Source of the DNA: an uncultured bacterium | Lineage (GTDB): Bacteria; Cyanobacteriota; Vampirovibrionia; Gastranaerophilales; Gastranaerophilaceae | DNA length: 49,622 nt | Assembly: GCA_949300515.1 (NCBI GenBank) | Contig: CASGEP010000020.1 | Span: 1-49,622 of the forward strand | Reading direction: 5' to 3' | Shown: positions 18,723 through 26,197 of the stretch, piece by piece | Layout: each line of letters opens with the position of its first letter | Numbering within the stretch: position 1 is the stretch's first letter | Notes under the pieces: generated by a model | Told to the model about the DNA's origin: nothing | What the model saw: only the letters and a program-made list of their open reading frames with translations | Databases searched by the model: none | Translations under genes and position numbers: made by a program

Positions 18723-19631
18723 ATGACACAACCAAAACCTTTTATAGATTTTTTGATAACTCAAAATTGCAACTATCGCTGCGAATACTGTTCGCAGTCA
18801 AAAGCAAATTCGACTCTGGAAGATGCGAGTAACGAGGTTATAGACGGATTTTTAGCCGCACTTGAGAGGTTGCCGCGTGATTTTGAAGTTACTATATCGG
18901 GCGGCGAGCCGCTTTTGCACAAAAGATTTTTTGGAGTTATTGAAAAAATAAAAGATATGGGATTTTTTACATGTATTGTTTCAAATTTTTCCCTGCCGCT
19001 TGATAAATACGAAAAAATAGTAAATATCCTTGGTGATAAGTTTTCTTTTTTAATGCTGTCTTACCATGATGTGTCAGTTAAAAATATAGATGATTACATT
19101 GATAAAGTCTTAAATTTAAAAAAAATAATCCACCCTTCAACAAAAATGCGAATTTGTGCGCCTCTGTGGAGAGGAAATCTGGATAGACTGCGCTATCTAA
19201 AGGATAAATTGACACCTTTTGGAATTGAATTTGAGGCGCAGCACATAAGGATAAGAAATGAATTTATAAAATATAATGCGCAGGAGTGCAAGTTTCTTGA
19301 TGAGAATAATGGCGCGCCGAATAAGAATTTTACATCTTTTGGAAGAATTTGCCATGCCGGAGTGAAATCTGCGGTAATTTATCAGGACGGAAACATTTAT
19401 CGCTGTTACAGCTCCAGACTTGTTAAATCGCATTACCTCGGCAACGTTAAAGATGGCAAAATTGATTTTTATAAGTCGCCCCGCCCCTGTCCGCTTTTAA
19501 AATGCACATGTCCAAAACCCTTTAATTACAACATGATTTGCCATGATACAAACTATACGCGCGCAGCATTTGAGCTGGTGTTAATTTTTTTGTATTTACC
19601 CGCAAAATTAATTAAAAAAACCTTGCGATAA
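18723..19631 (+). CDS. Radical SAM protein with SPASM-like C-terminus
   Basis: 302 residues. The [4Fe-4S]/SAM site is CNYRCEYC (Cys16, Cys20, Cys23), with the SAM-binding ISGGEPLLH at about residue 59. The C-terminal third has a SPASM-type cysteine set: C in GRICHAGV, C in GNIYRCYSSR, then CPLLKCTCP and a later MICHD. SPASM enzymes use auxiliary clusters in peptide or sugar modification; the substrate here is unknown and no precursor peptide or glycan cluster is adjacent. The last 30 residues (AAFELVLIFLYLPAKLIKKTLR) are amphipathic and may touch the membrane. It follows the rpsG terminator by 16 bases. Confidence 0.8.
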   Translation: MTQPKPFIDFLITQNCNYRCEYCSQSKANSTLEDASNEVIDGFLAALERLPRDFEVTISGGEPLLHKRFFGVIEKIKDMGFFTCIVSNFSLPLDKYEKIVNILGDKFSFLMLSYHDVSVKNIDDYIDKVLNLKKIIHPSTKMRICAPLWRGNLDRLRYLKDKLTPFGIEFEAQHIRIRNEFIKYNAQECKFLDENNGAPNKNFTSFGRICHAGVKSAVIYQDGNIYRCYSSRLVKSHYLGNVKDGKIDFYKSPRPCPLLKCTCPKPFNYNMICHDTNYTRAAFELVLIFLYLPAKLIKKTLR

Positions 19632-19664
19632 TAATTTTTTTTGTTATATTATTGTTGTTATACG

Positions 19665-19874
19665 TAGTGTCGGGCTCAAGCGCACGTTTTGTGCGTCAAG
19701 CACAGAACAAACAGTTCATATCCAAGCTGCGCCCGATGAGTTGAAAATTTAATAGTATTGATTTAGTGTCGGGCTCAAGCGCACGTTTTGTGCGTCAAGC
19801 ACAGAACAAACAGTACATATCCAAGCTGCGCCCGATGAGTTGAAAATTTAATAGTATTGATTTAGTGTCGGGCT
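19665..19874. repeat. Tandem 99-bp repeat containing tRNA-Pro fragments
   Basis: Two units, 19665-19763 and 19764-19862, differ by one base; a third copy is cut after TAGTGTCGGGCT (19863-19874). Each unit starts with GTCGGGCT, the 5' end of the adjacent tRNA-Pro. It then has a CGCAC-GTTTT-GTGCG hairpin and the sequence CAAGCTGCGCCCGA, the reverse complement of a shortened tRNA 5' end (TCGGGC plus GCAGCTTG). It ends in AT-rich DNA. The units fill most of the 19632-19879 gap, and no gene is seen there. Confidence 0.9.
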
Positions 19875-19879
19875 GTTGT

Positions 19880-19956
19880 CGGGCTGTAGCGCAGCTTGGT
19901 AGCGCACCACCTTGGGGTGGTGGGGGTCGCAGGTTCAAATCCTGTCAGTCCGACCA
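19880..19956 (+). tRNA. tRNA-Pro (anticodon GGG)
   Basis: Acceptor CGGGCTG/CAGTCCG (one G-T pair), D-stem GCGC/GCGC with loop AGCTTGGTA, anticodon stem CCACC/GGTGG with loop TTGGGGT and anticodon GGG, T-arm GCAGG/CCTGT with loop TTCAAAT, discriminator A and encoded CCA. The prophage integrase gene ends inside its 3' half, so this is the attachment locus. Confidence 0.94.
19935..19956. other. Probable left prophage attachment site within the tRNA-Pro 3' end
   Basis: The last six sense codons and stop of the leftward serine recombinase are read from the T-arm and acceptor strand of tRNA-Pro. This is the layout expected when a phage carrying a copy of the tRNA 3' end recombines into the gene and leaves the tRNA intact. 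The exact crossover dinucleotide and the matching right site, which must lie beyond base 49622, cannot be seen. Confidence 0.6.
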
Positions 19957-21464
19957 TTTTTATTTTTATTAAAATCTAGCACACACTTAAAGACTGAACG
20001 CAGTTCGTAGTGTGTGTTTTGTTCATTGCATGAAAGGTTCGAACACACGATATTTATTATTTCGCGTTTTTTGTCGGTATTTTGCTCAATATACCATCCT
20101 GCAAGGTTTTGAGTGAGTTCTAACATGATTTCGCTCGTGTTTAAAATATCATCGCTGTTTTTTGACAATTCTTCGTTTATTTCTGCTAGTTCTTGCAAGC
20201 GTTCTTGCCATTCTTGCCGCTGTTCTTTATATGTGAGTGCGTCTATTTCATCCTGTGCACGCATTATTAATAGTTTTTTCAAACGTTCCCGCAGAGTTTT
20301 TGTTTCTTTTTCTATTTGCGCAATTCTTTCCATGTTGCTGGCATGGGCGTTTTCAAGTTCAAATCTGATGGCTTCACGCACTTTTGTGCAGTATTCATCA
20401 GGTATAACCAGCCTTTTTAAAATGTCTATAAATTCGGCTTCAATTTTATTTTCATTGGTATATTTTTTAGTTTTTGCGCATTTTCCGCCTTTATTGCCTG
20501 TACACCTGTAATAAATGTATTCTTTTTGGGTTCCGTTTTTAAATTTTTTTATTTTATGTTCGCCAACGTACGCACATCCGCAATGCTCGCATTTAATAAG
20601 CCCCGTAAATAAGAAGTTATGCTTGTATTGTTTGGGTTTATTATTTTTATTTATTATGTTTTGAACCTGTCTGAAAAGCTCCCTTGATACTATTGCTTCA
20701 TGTTTTGCATTCTCGTAATATTCACCCTTAAAAATAAAGTCGCCCATATAAATAGGATTATTTAAAATATGCTCAACCGTGCTTTTTAAAACGGGTTGCG
20801 TGGGTGACTTTACAAAACCTTCTTCGCGCAGCTTCTTGGCAAGAGTTTTGTATGAGTACAACCCCGTGGCATAAAGGTTAAAAGCTCTTTTTATAAGCGG
20901 TGCCTTGGTTTCATCAATTTTTAAATAACTCTTTTTTCCTACTTTTTCACCCTTGTAGCCATAGACTGCTTTTTGCGGGTAGTGCCCCTCGGCCGCTTTT
21001 TGTTTGTATCCGTTTTTAACGTCGATTGATAAGTTTCTCGGGTACATCGAGGCCATGGAGCAATTCATGTTAAAAATCGTAAATTCAAAAGGTTTTGAAT
21101 CTTTATTTAAAACCATTCCGTCTTCAACAAAATGAAAATTTAAATCCGTTTTAAGTGCAAGGTGAATAATATTTGCTGCGTCTACCTCATTACGACAGGA
21201 GCGGTCAGTTTTTTTAAAAATAATATGCTTGATATTTTTATTTTTTTTAACATGTCCAAGCATTTCATTAAATACTTTACGCCCCGGCTCTTTTGCGCTT
21301 TCAGAGCAATTGTAGACCTTGTTTACAATAAAACCCTTGCCCACAGCATAAGCACGGTTTGAGCTTTCCTGATATTCGATTGAATACCCCTCCTGCCTCT
21401 GCTCATCGCTTGAGGTGCGATTGTATATGACGCATTGTTCAACAGTTGGTTTAATTAGTGCCAT
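19935..21464 (-). CDS. Large serine recombinase (prophage integrase)
   Basis: 509 residues. The N-terminal resolvase domain has the nucleophile in YNRTSSDEQ (Ser18) and the catalytic arginine motif DRSCRNEVD. The recombinase domain (GYKGEKVGKKSYLKID to NNPIYMGDF) and a zinc ribbon (CEHCG...YRCTGNKGGKC) follow, then a coiled-coil segment (MERIAQIEKETKTLRERLKK) as in phiC31/Bxb1-type integrases. It would integrate and, with a directionality factor, excise the prophage. Its 3' end lies inside tRNA-Pro. It starts two bases after the stop of the exonuclease-BRCT gene, so both are on one leftward transcript. Confidence 0.93.
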   Translation of the reverse strand: MALIKPTVEQCVIYNRTSSDEQRQEGYSIEYQESSNRAYAVGKGFIVNKVYNCSESAKEPGRKVFNEMLGHVKKNKNIKHIIFKKTDRSCRNEVDAANIIHLALKTDLNFHFVEDGMVLNKDSKPFEFTIFNMNCSMASMYPRNLSIDVKNGYKQKAAEGHYPQKAVYGYKGEKVGKKSYLKIDETKAPLIKRAFNLYATGLYSYKTLAKKLREEGFVKSPTQPVLKSTVEHILNNPIYMGDFIFKGEYYENAKHEAIVSRELFRQVQNIINKNNKPKQYKHNFLFTGLIKCEHCGCAYVGEHKIKKFKNGTQKEYIYYRCTGNKGGKCAKTKKYTNENKIEAEFIDILKRLVIPDEYCTKVREAIRFELENAHASNMERIAQIEKETKTLRERLKKLLIMRAQDEIDALTYKEQRQEWQERLQELAEINEELSKNSDDILNTSEIMLELTQNLAGWYIEQNTDKKREIINIVCSNLSCNEQNTHYELRSVFKCVLDFNKNKNGRTDRI

Positions 21465-21466
21465 AT

Positions 21467-22843
21467 CTACACTCTTGCAATTTCTTGCATAATTTCAAAA
21501 AAGTTATCTTCAATTAATATGTCAATACCTATTTCGCGAGCTTTCTGGAACTTGGTTCCGTAGCTGCCATATGCAAATTTATCACACTCCAGCCCTCCGA
21601 CAACTAAAATATCGGTTCTTTTTGTAATATTTTTGTCGACAATTCCGCCTTTTTGTTCAATTAACTCTTTTATATCCTCTTTTGAGCCGTGTTTAAAATT
21701 GCCGCTGAGACAAATATGCTTTTTAGGTATTGATAATAGTTTTTTACTTAAATTTTCAATCGGATTTAACACCTTATCTATCTCGCATATTAAATGCTCT
21801 GATTCATCTTTTGTAATAACGCCATCATCCATGTGTTTTTCAAATAGTGACAATACTGTGTTATACGGCTCGCGCCCGTCTAAATAGTTATTTTTATAAA
21901 GCCAATTTAATAAATTTCCACCTTCAAGCGTCAATATTTTATTGTCAGTAATAATACCTTTTAAAATTCCTCTTAGCTCGTTTATTGAATTGGTTGTAAG
22001 TGAGCATTTTACTGTATTGCAATAACGCCTTACACATATTTTTAATTCATTTAGCTCGTCTATTGTTATAATTCCGTCATCAAGTATTTTGTCAAGTGTG
22101 TAAAAAACATCTTTAAACTCGGGCATAGAAGAGTATTGCGAATTTTTATTTCTCCAGTCTTTTATATATTCAATTTCCTCATCCTGAACTTTATGATCAA
22201 GACTAAAACCTTCAATTAAACCGTAAAATTCATACATAGAATATTTTAATCTGTTGTCTGAAACATAAGTTACATAATCTTTTGCATTTTTTGGTACAAA
22301 AAGTTTAATATAGCTGTTCAGGTCAATATTGTATTTGTCTGTTAAGAGCTTAAATAAATCGGCAGTTGCGCAAGCGTCACCAAAGGCGTCGTGGTGATTG
22401 TCTAAATCTATATTGAAATATTTGCATAAAGCTTCCAGGGTATACTTGTTATCGGGAGTATTCGGTGCGACATTTCTTACTATCTCAAGAGTGTCGATGT
22501 AATACAATTGCGGTAATTCTATATTATATCTTGCACAAGATTTTGCCAGTGCCGACAAATCAGACGATGCAACATTATGCCCGACTATAACAGAGTCGGT
22601 AAAATAATCTTTAATGTCATTCCACACATCTTTAAAATTTGGGCAATTTGCAACCATTTCAGGGGTTATACCGTTAATTTTAATACAGGCGGGGTGAAAA
22701 CCGTCTTCGGGGTTAATTAAAATATCCTTTTCAGGAAATAACGGTTCGCAGCTCGGATAAGCTTCCCCTAATATGCCAATCTGACAAATTGATTTATTTT
22801 GCATATTTGCAAACTCAACATCAAAATATAATATGTCTTTCAT
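21467..22843 (-). CDS. DnaQ-like 3'-5' exonuclease with C-terminal BRCT domain
   Basis: 458 residues. The N-terminal 180 residues are a DEDDh exonuclease: D8/E10 in YFDVEFAN, D95 in HNVASSDL, and H151/D156 in HHDAFGDA, all five catalytic positions present. The middle holds two copies of a helical repeat marked by DDGIITIDE and DDGVITKDE. The C-terminus (from about 375, KKHICLSGNFKHGSKEDI...GGIVDKNITKRTDILVVGG) is a BRCT domain like that of bacterial DNA ligase. It probably trims or repairs DNA ends bearing the structure the BRCT domain recognises. It lies between repressor and integrase, all leftward, so it may be expressed in the lysogen. Confidence 0.85.
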   Translation of the reverse strand: MKDILYFDVEFANMQNKSICQIGILGEAYPSCEPLFPEKDILINPEDGFHPACIKINGITPEMVANCPNFKDVWNDIKDYFTDSVIVGHNVASSDLSALAKSCARYNIELPQLYYIDTLEIVRNVAPNTPDNKYTLEALCKYFNIDLDNHHDAFGDACATADLFKLLTDKYNIDLNSYIKLFVPKNAKDYVTYVSDNRLKYSMYEFYGLIEGFSLDHKVQDEEIEYIKDWRNKNSQYSSMPEFKDVFYTLDKILDDGIITIDELNELKICVRRYCNTVKCSLTTNSINELRGILKGIITDNKILTLEGGNLLNWLYKNNYLDGREPYNTVLSLFEKHMDDGVITKDESEHLICEIDKVLNPIENLSKKLLSIPKKHICLSGNFKHGSKEDIKELIEQKGGIVDKNITKRTDILVVGGLECDKFAYGSYGTKFQKAREIGIDILIEDNFFEIMQEIARV

Positions 22844-22895
22844 AAAAACCCCTTATTATTATAATTATTTACTTGCTGCCTTTTCTTGTGCTTAG

Positions 22896-23507
22896 CTACA
22901 ATCTCACTCTGGGTATAATTCTGCCAAAGACCTGAAAATCTACATCGCGTTCAATGAAAAACGGTTCATAGTCTTTATTAACCGATATGCATTTGATTTT
23001 GTTGCCTGCGCGGTTTATTTCTTTTACGTAGCACTGTCCGTCGTACCTGAAAGCGTAAATTTGTCCGTCGGTCAAATTTTTATCGGATTCGTCAATAATC
23101 ACCCTGTCGCCGTGGTGATATTCGGGAAACATTGAATTACCGCTAATACGCACTAATTTGCAATTTTTAGGGTCAACGCGCATGCCTCTTTCTGACATTA
23201 AAAATTGCGAATCGATTACAACATAACTATACTCTTCATCGTGCACCTCAACGCCATAACCCGCCGATAAAAATACATTGGGAAAATACTTAATTTGTGG
23301 GGCGTTTAATAAAGTGCGCTCATTATTAAGCAAACTTATGCCAAGTTTATTTTCTAATTGTTGTATATTTTTCAACTTGATATCGCTGCCTATTTTTTTC
23401 TTTTTACTGTAGCTTGTTTCATCCATTCCCCATACCTGTGCTATTTCTCGCCCAGAAATTTTGATGTTTTTTTCTTTTAATATTGTATTAAGTTCGTTAA
23501 TGTTCAT
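22896..23507 (-). CDS. Phage repressor, LexA/CI type with S24 peptidase domain
   Basis: 203 residues. An N-terminal helix-turn-helix (ISGREIAQVWGMDETSYSKKKKIG) is followed by a linker and the S24 autoprotease: scissile Ala82-Gly83 in FLSAGYG, nucleophile Ser125 in SGNSMFPEYHHGD and general base Lys162 in CYVKEI. It should repress the rightward early promoter and be inactivated by RecA-stimulated self-cleavage after DNA damage, so this prophage is probably SOS-inducible. It is the first gene of the leftward lysogeny operon and diverges from the early genes. Confidence 0.92.
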   Translation of the reverse strand: MNINELNTILKEKNIKISGREIAQVWGMDETSYSKKKKIGSDIKLKNIQQLENKLGISLLNNERTLLNAPQIKYFPNVFLSAGYGVEVHDEEYSYVVIDSQFLMSERGMRVDPKNCKLVRISGNSMFPEYHHGDRVIIDESDKNLTDGQIYAFRYDGQCYVKEINRAGNKIKCISVNKDYEPFFIERDVDFQVFGRIIPRVRL

Positions 23508-23715
23508 TTGTCACTTTCTTGGTATTTTAAAATTAATACTTGACATTTATTTGGTATTTTGTAATAATAAACACATAACAAAATTTTAATTCATTTATTA
23601 ATACTTTATTTAACTTAACTATATCACACCTGCAAATTTTATTTGCAGTACGTGGTGTCTTTGTTTACAAAAATTTAATTGTAAATGCAAATTGTAATAC
23701 AAATGAGGTCATAAA
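23508..23715. promoter_or_regulatory. Divergent lysogeny/early control region with repeated operator half-sites
   Basis: Between the repressor and the rightward early genes, TTGGTATTTT occurs twice in direct orientation (23519-23528 and 23551-23560, 32 bases apart). A rightward promoter is suggested by TTGACA at 23540-23545 and TAATAA-type sequence at 23562-23570, with the second repeat lying between them, where a bound repressor would block it. The remaining DNA is AT-rich without a gene. Confidence 0.5.
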
Positions 23716-23895
23716 ATGGAGTACTACAACGTAGAGCAGGCGGCAAGCAAGCTCGGTCTGTGCAGGGAAACCGTCAGAAGATGGGCCAGAGTCGGAAAGA
23801 TACCGAACGAGCGCAAGGGGCGTAAGTTCAGGTTTTTAAAACACATAATTGATAATTTCTATGTACCGCAAGAGGTTTTAAACAATGCAGAGTAA
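23716..23895 (+). CDS. Small MerR-type helix-turn-helix protein (excisionase or Cro-like)
   Basis: 59 residues starting at the ATG at 23716. The sequence YNVEQAASKLGLCRETVRRWARVGKIPNERKGRKFRF is the DNA-binding helix-turn-helix plus wing of the excisionase/HTH_17 family, which recognises short inverted DNA sites. Being the first early gene opposite the repressor, it could act as Cro-like antirepressor or as the directionality factor for the serine integrase; the sequence does not decide. It overlaps the next gene by 11 bases. Confidence 0.8.
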   Translation: MEYYNVEQAASKLGLCRETVRRWARVGKIPNERKGRKFRFLKHIIDNFYVPQEVLNNAE

Positions 23896-24037
23896 AGAAG
23901 AAAAAGAAGTGTATGAACTCTATACACAGGACGGCAAAAACATAAAATACTATGTGTCATTCAGCAGCGAGCCGCCCGATTTCAGGTATCTTGCAAAGCT
24001 GCTTACAATGCGCCTTAAAGACAGAGGGTTAATTTAA
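23885..24037 (+). CDS. Small early phage protein, 50 aa
   Basis: A 50-residue frame overlapping the HTH gene. The protein is charged: MQSKEEKEVYELYTQDGKN, a strand-like IKYYVSFSSEPPDF, then a basic helix RYLAKLLTMRLKDRG. No family is recognised. The overlap, same strand and continuous coding character support it as a real early gene co-translated with its neighbour. Confidence 0.55.
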   Translation: MQSKEEKEVYELYTQDGKNIKYYVSFSSEPPDFRYLAKLLTMRLKDRGLI

Positions 24038-24118
24038 TTCTTTAATATGAGCTCTTGAGATAAAAGATTTTTCTAACCTAACCTTTTTTAAGGTTACTTC
24101 CGAAAAGGCAATACTACG

Positions 24119-24172
24119 TGCGGGGTTCATCACTTTCCTACACCTAACAATCTGGTACCCCGCATTTTTTTT
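24119..24172 (+). terminator. Early-region terminator with long loop, preceded by a perfect palindrome
   Basis: TGCGGGGT (24119-24126) and ACCCCGCA (24157-24164) pair across a 30-base loop and are followed by eight T. Just upstream, TAACCTT and AAGGTTA (24079-24096) form another stem. The pair separates the two first early genes from the rest and could be a point of transcript attenuation or antitermination. Confidence 0.6.
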
Positions 24173-24191
24173 AAAAGAGGAATTAAAAAAG

Positions 24192-24338
24192 ATGGATGAA
24201 AACGACATTTTTAATCAAATTTTAAAACTGAGTTTCAGCGAAAAAATAATTGTCATATCAAGCGGCCTGTTATTTTTCGCAATGTTTTACGTATTACTTG
24301 TGTGTTTGTGCATTCTTGCGCAGGCATGCGGAGGCTAA
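24192..24338 (+). CDS. Small single-pass membrane protein, 48 aa
   Basis: 48 residues: a charged N-terminus (MDENDIFNQILKLSFSEK), one long hydrophobic helix (IIVISSGLLFFAMFYVLLVCLCILA) and a short QACGG tail. AGAGGA lies upstream and the start of ssb follows nine bases after the stop behind its own AAGGAG. No family is recognised. Its place in the early region suggests host takeover or exclusion, but this is inference. Confidence 0.6.
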   Translation: MDENDIFNQILKLSFSEKIIVISSGLLFFAMFYVLLVCLCILAQACGG

Positions 24339-24347
24339 GGAGAACTT

Positions 24348-24716
24348 ATGGCACACTACAACAAAATTATTCTACAGGGGCGCCTTGGGCGTGAGCCTGA
24401 GCTTAAAAGCACAACGGGCGATAATCAAAAATGCACGTTTACCGTTGCATCAAACGAGTATATGGGCGCTGACAGAAACGACCAGACGCACTGGTTTAAC
24501 GTCGTCGCATACAATTCGCAGGCAAAGTATATAAGCGAATGGGCACATCAGGGCGATGAAATAGTTATCGCAGGGCGCCTTCGAGCCGACAAATATCAAA
24601 ACGCACAAGGACAAGAACAGGTTTATAACTACATAAAGGTCGAACAGATTATTAATATAAGAGCTAAAAAACAGCAGAAGGAGGAAGCTTATGACGGTTC
24701 AGGAACCCAATATTGA
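24348..24716 (+). CDS. ssb: Phage single-stranded DNA-binding protein
   Basis: 122 residues. The OB-fold of bacterial SSB is evident: YNKIILQGRLGREPELKST, KCTFTVASNEY, THWFNVVAYNSQAKYISEWAHQGDEIVIAGRLRADKY and YIKVEQI. The long flexible tail is short and the usual acidic DDDIPF tip that recruits host repair proteins is missing (it ends DGSGTQY), which is common in phage versions. AAGGAG precedes the ATG. It overlaps the next gene by 26 bases. Confidence 0.93.
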   Translation: MAHYNKIILQGRLGREPELKSTTGDNQKCTFTVASNEYMGADRNDQTHWFNVVAYNSQAKYISEWAHQGDEIVIAGRLRADKYQNAQGQEQVYNYIKVEQIINIRAKKQQKEEAYDGSGTQY

Positions 24717-25050
24717 TTTTTTAGGACTGCTTAACACGGTAAAAGTCCGCAATTCATCAGACAAGCAAAAAAAATTAGGCGATTGTATCGAGCAGGAATT
24801 GCAAGAGGTTTTATTAAAAGTCTTTGAATATAAAAAAGACGGAGAAATTAAAATAACTCTTAAAATCAAGGCGGAAAACGGTAACGAGCTTAATATTTTG
24901 GGCAATGTAGACAAAAAAGCGCCAAAAGGGCAAATCAAACAAAACATTTTTTATCAGGATTCAAGGGGCAAATTATACCTTGATGACCCCAACCAGATGA
25001 AAGTTGTAAAAAATTTAGATGACTATAAAATACAGGAGGCAAAACAGTGA
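24691..25050 (+). CDS. Early phage protein of unknown function, 119 aa
   Basis: No family is recognised. AAGGAGG lies just upstream within the end of ssb. The protein has a helical N-terminal half (KKLGDCIEQELQEVLLKVFEY) and then strands (GEIKITLKIKAENGNELNILGNVDKK). It is small and charged, without membrane segments. It overlaps ssb at its start and the DUF2303-like gene at its end (GTGA), so the three are translationally coupled and probably act together on replicating or recombining DNA. Confidence 0.65.
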   Translation: MTVQEPNIDFLGLLNTVKVRNSSDKQKKLGDCIEQELQEVLLKVFEYKKDGEIKITLKIKAENGNELNILGNVDKKAPKGQIKQNIFYQDSRGKLYLDDPNQMKVVKNLDDYKIQEAKQ

Positions 25051-25859
25051 GCATTTGTTTAGATAAAGACTCAATTAAATTAATTCAAGACATGCAGGCA
25101 TGCGAGAAGGCACAATTTCTTGAATACGGCAATTACGGTACAAGGGTACTGGAGGGTCTTTTGGACCACAAAACCTTTACATGTAATGTGAGAGAACAAA
25201 AACATAAATTTAGAGTAAGCAATATTAAATCATTTATAACGTTTGTAAAAGAGGAGCTTAACAGGCGCGATAATCCCGAGGGCAGTTTTGCAAGCGTGAC
25301 TTTTGACAATGCGGGCGGGCGCTTTTTTGCGGATGACGATTTTTGCGAAGGTGTTTGTATATTTGAGCGTAGCCTCTCGCAACAATTGCAGGTGTTAAGC
25401 GGCATAGTCAACAAAACGCTTGACCACGAGTCATTTTTACATGCTCTTTGCTCGCTTAAAGCCTCAATTCCGATGTTTAATGAACTTTATCACGATTATG
25501 CAAGATTAAGAATAATAGGCAAAAGTGAACTAAATTCAGAACCTACATTTTTTCAGGGCGAATCAATAAACGGATATAAAATTAAACATACAATTGCATG
25601 CGGCTCATCGGGCGACGAGGAGGAGGACTGCGTACCTGCGGATTTTTCGCTTAGTATTCCCTATGCAAAAAATTCAAGCAGGCACTACTGTGTGAACATT
25701 GAAACGCTTTTTGTAAACACACAAAATAATAAAATAGCAATTAAAATAATCTGCCCGGAATTTGAACAGACAGAGGAGCAGGCAATTTTGGATGAAGTAA
25801 AACTCTTTAGAGAGGAGCTAAAAGAAGCTTCAAAGCTTTTAATCCTGGAAAACTTTTAA
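25047..25859 (+). CDS. DUF2303 (YfdQ)-like phage protein
   Basis: 270 residues beginning with GTG overlapping the previous stop. The layout resembles the YfdQ/DUF2303 family of phage early regions: FRVSNIKSFITFVKEELN near residue 55, an SVTFDN strand, a Gly/Phe turn, then the central HESFLHALCSL domain and a final sandwich (ADFSLSIPYAKNSSRHYCVNIETLF ... LDEVKLFREELKE). The family has no proven biochemical role. A GGDEEED acidic loop is seen at about 190. Placement after ssb agrees with the family's usual neighbourhood. The assignment is by pattern, without an alignment. Confidence 0.5.
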   Translation: MSICLDKDSIKLIQDMQACEKAQFLEYGNYGTRVLEGLLDHKTFTCNVREQKHKFRVSNIKSFITFVKEELNRRDNPEGSFASVTFDNAGGRFFADDDFCEGVCIFERSLSQQLQVLSGIVNKTLDHESFLHALCSLKASIPMFNELYHDYARLRIIGKSELNSEPTFFQGESINGYKIKHTIACGSSGDEEEDCVPADFSLSIPYAKNSSRHYCVNIETLFVNTQNNKIAIKIICPEFEQTEEQAILDEVKLFREELKEASKLLILENF

Positions 25860-25884
25860 CGATACTATCCCCTATATTAACTCC

Positions 25885-25906
25885 GGGGGGCGGTAAGCCC
25901 GTCCCC
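25885..25906 (+). terminator. GC-rich hairpin between early operons
   Basis: GGGGG-CGG and CCCG-TCCCC pair with one bulged G around a TAAGC-type loop, followed by TTATTTT. It may be a weak terminator or an RNA-stability element between the DUF2303-like gene and the next operon. Confidence 0.4.
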
Positions 25907-25927
25907 TTATTTTAAAAAGGTAAAAAC

Positions 25928-26197
25928 ATGACAGATGAAAAAATTATCAAGCTTTGGGACATAGGATTTGACGAGCAGGCCGTAAAAAACTGTATAAAAA
26001 TTATTGATAGAATTCTAGCGGATAAAAACAAAGAATGTGACAAAATATGTGCGCAAATCGGCAAAGAAAGCATAATTGCGGGCATAACGGATATGACAAA
26101 ATTCTATGAAGCAAAAAAACTTATCGACACTATAGAAATATTAAAAGGAATTAAAGAGGAGCTTGAAGGAAGTGAAGAAAAACCCGTCACCTATTGA
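25928..26197 (+). CDS. Early phage protein of unknown function, 89 aa
   Basis: No family is recognised. The protein is helical and charged (IDRILADKNKECDKICAQIG, FYEAKKLIDTIEILKGIKEELEG), with no membrane segment. AAAAAGG precedes the ATG. Its end overlaps the start of the HTH protein gene by about 26-35 bases. Confidence 0.6.
   Translation: MTDEKIIKLWDIGFDEQAVKNCIKIIDRILADKNKECDKICAQIGKESIIAGITDMTKFYEAKKLIDTIEILKGIKEELEGSEEKPVTY

Noticed and set aside
19665-19862. Tandem 99-bp repeats as a CRISPR array or as an integrase att duplication
   Set aside because: Only two units, no repeat-spacer alternation, and near identity over the whole unit rule out CRISPR. The repeat copies the tRNA 5' end, whereas attachment duplications at tRNA genes copy the 3' end.
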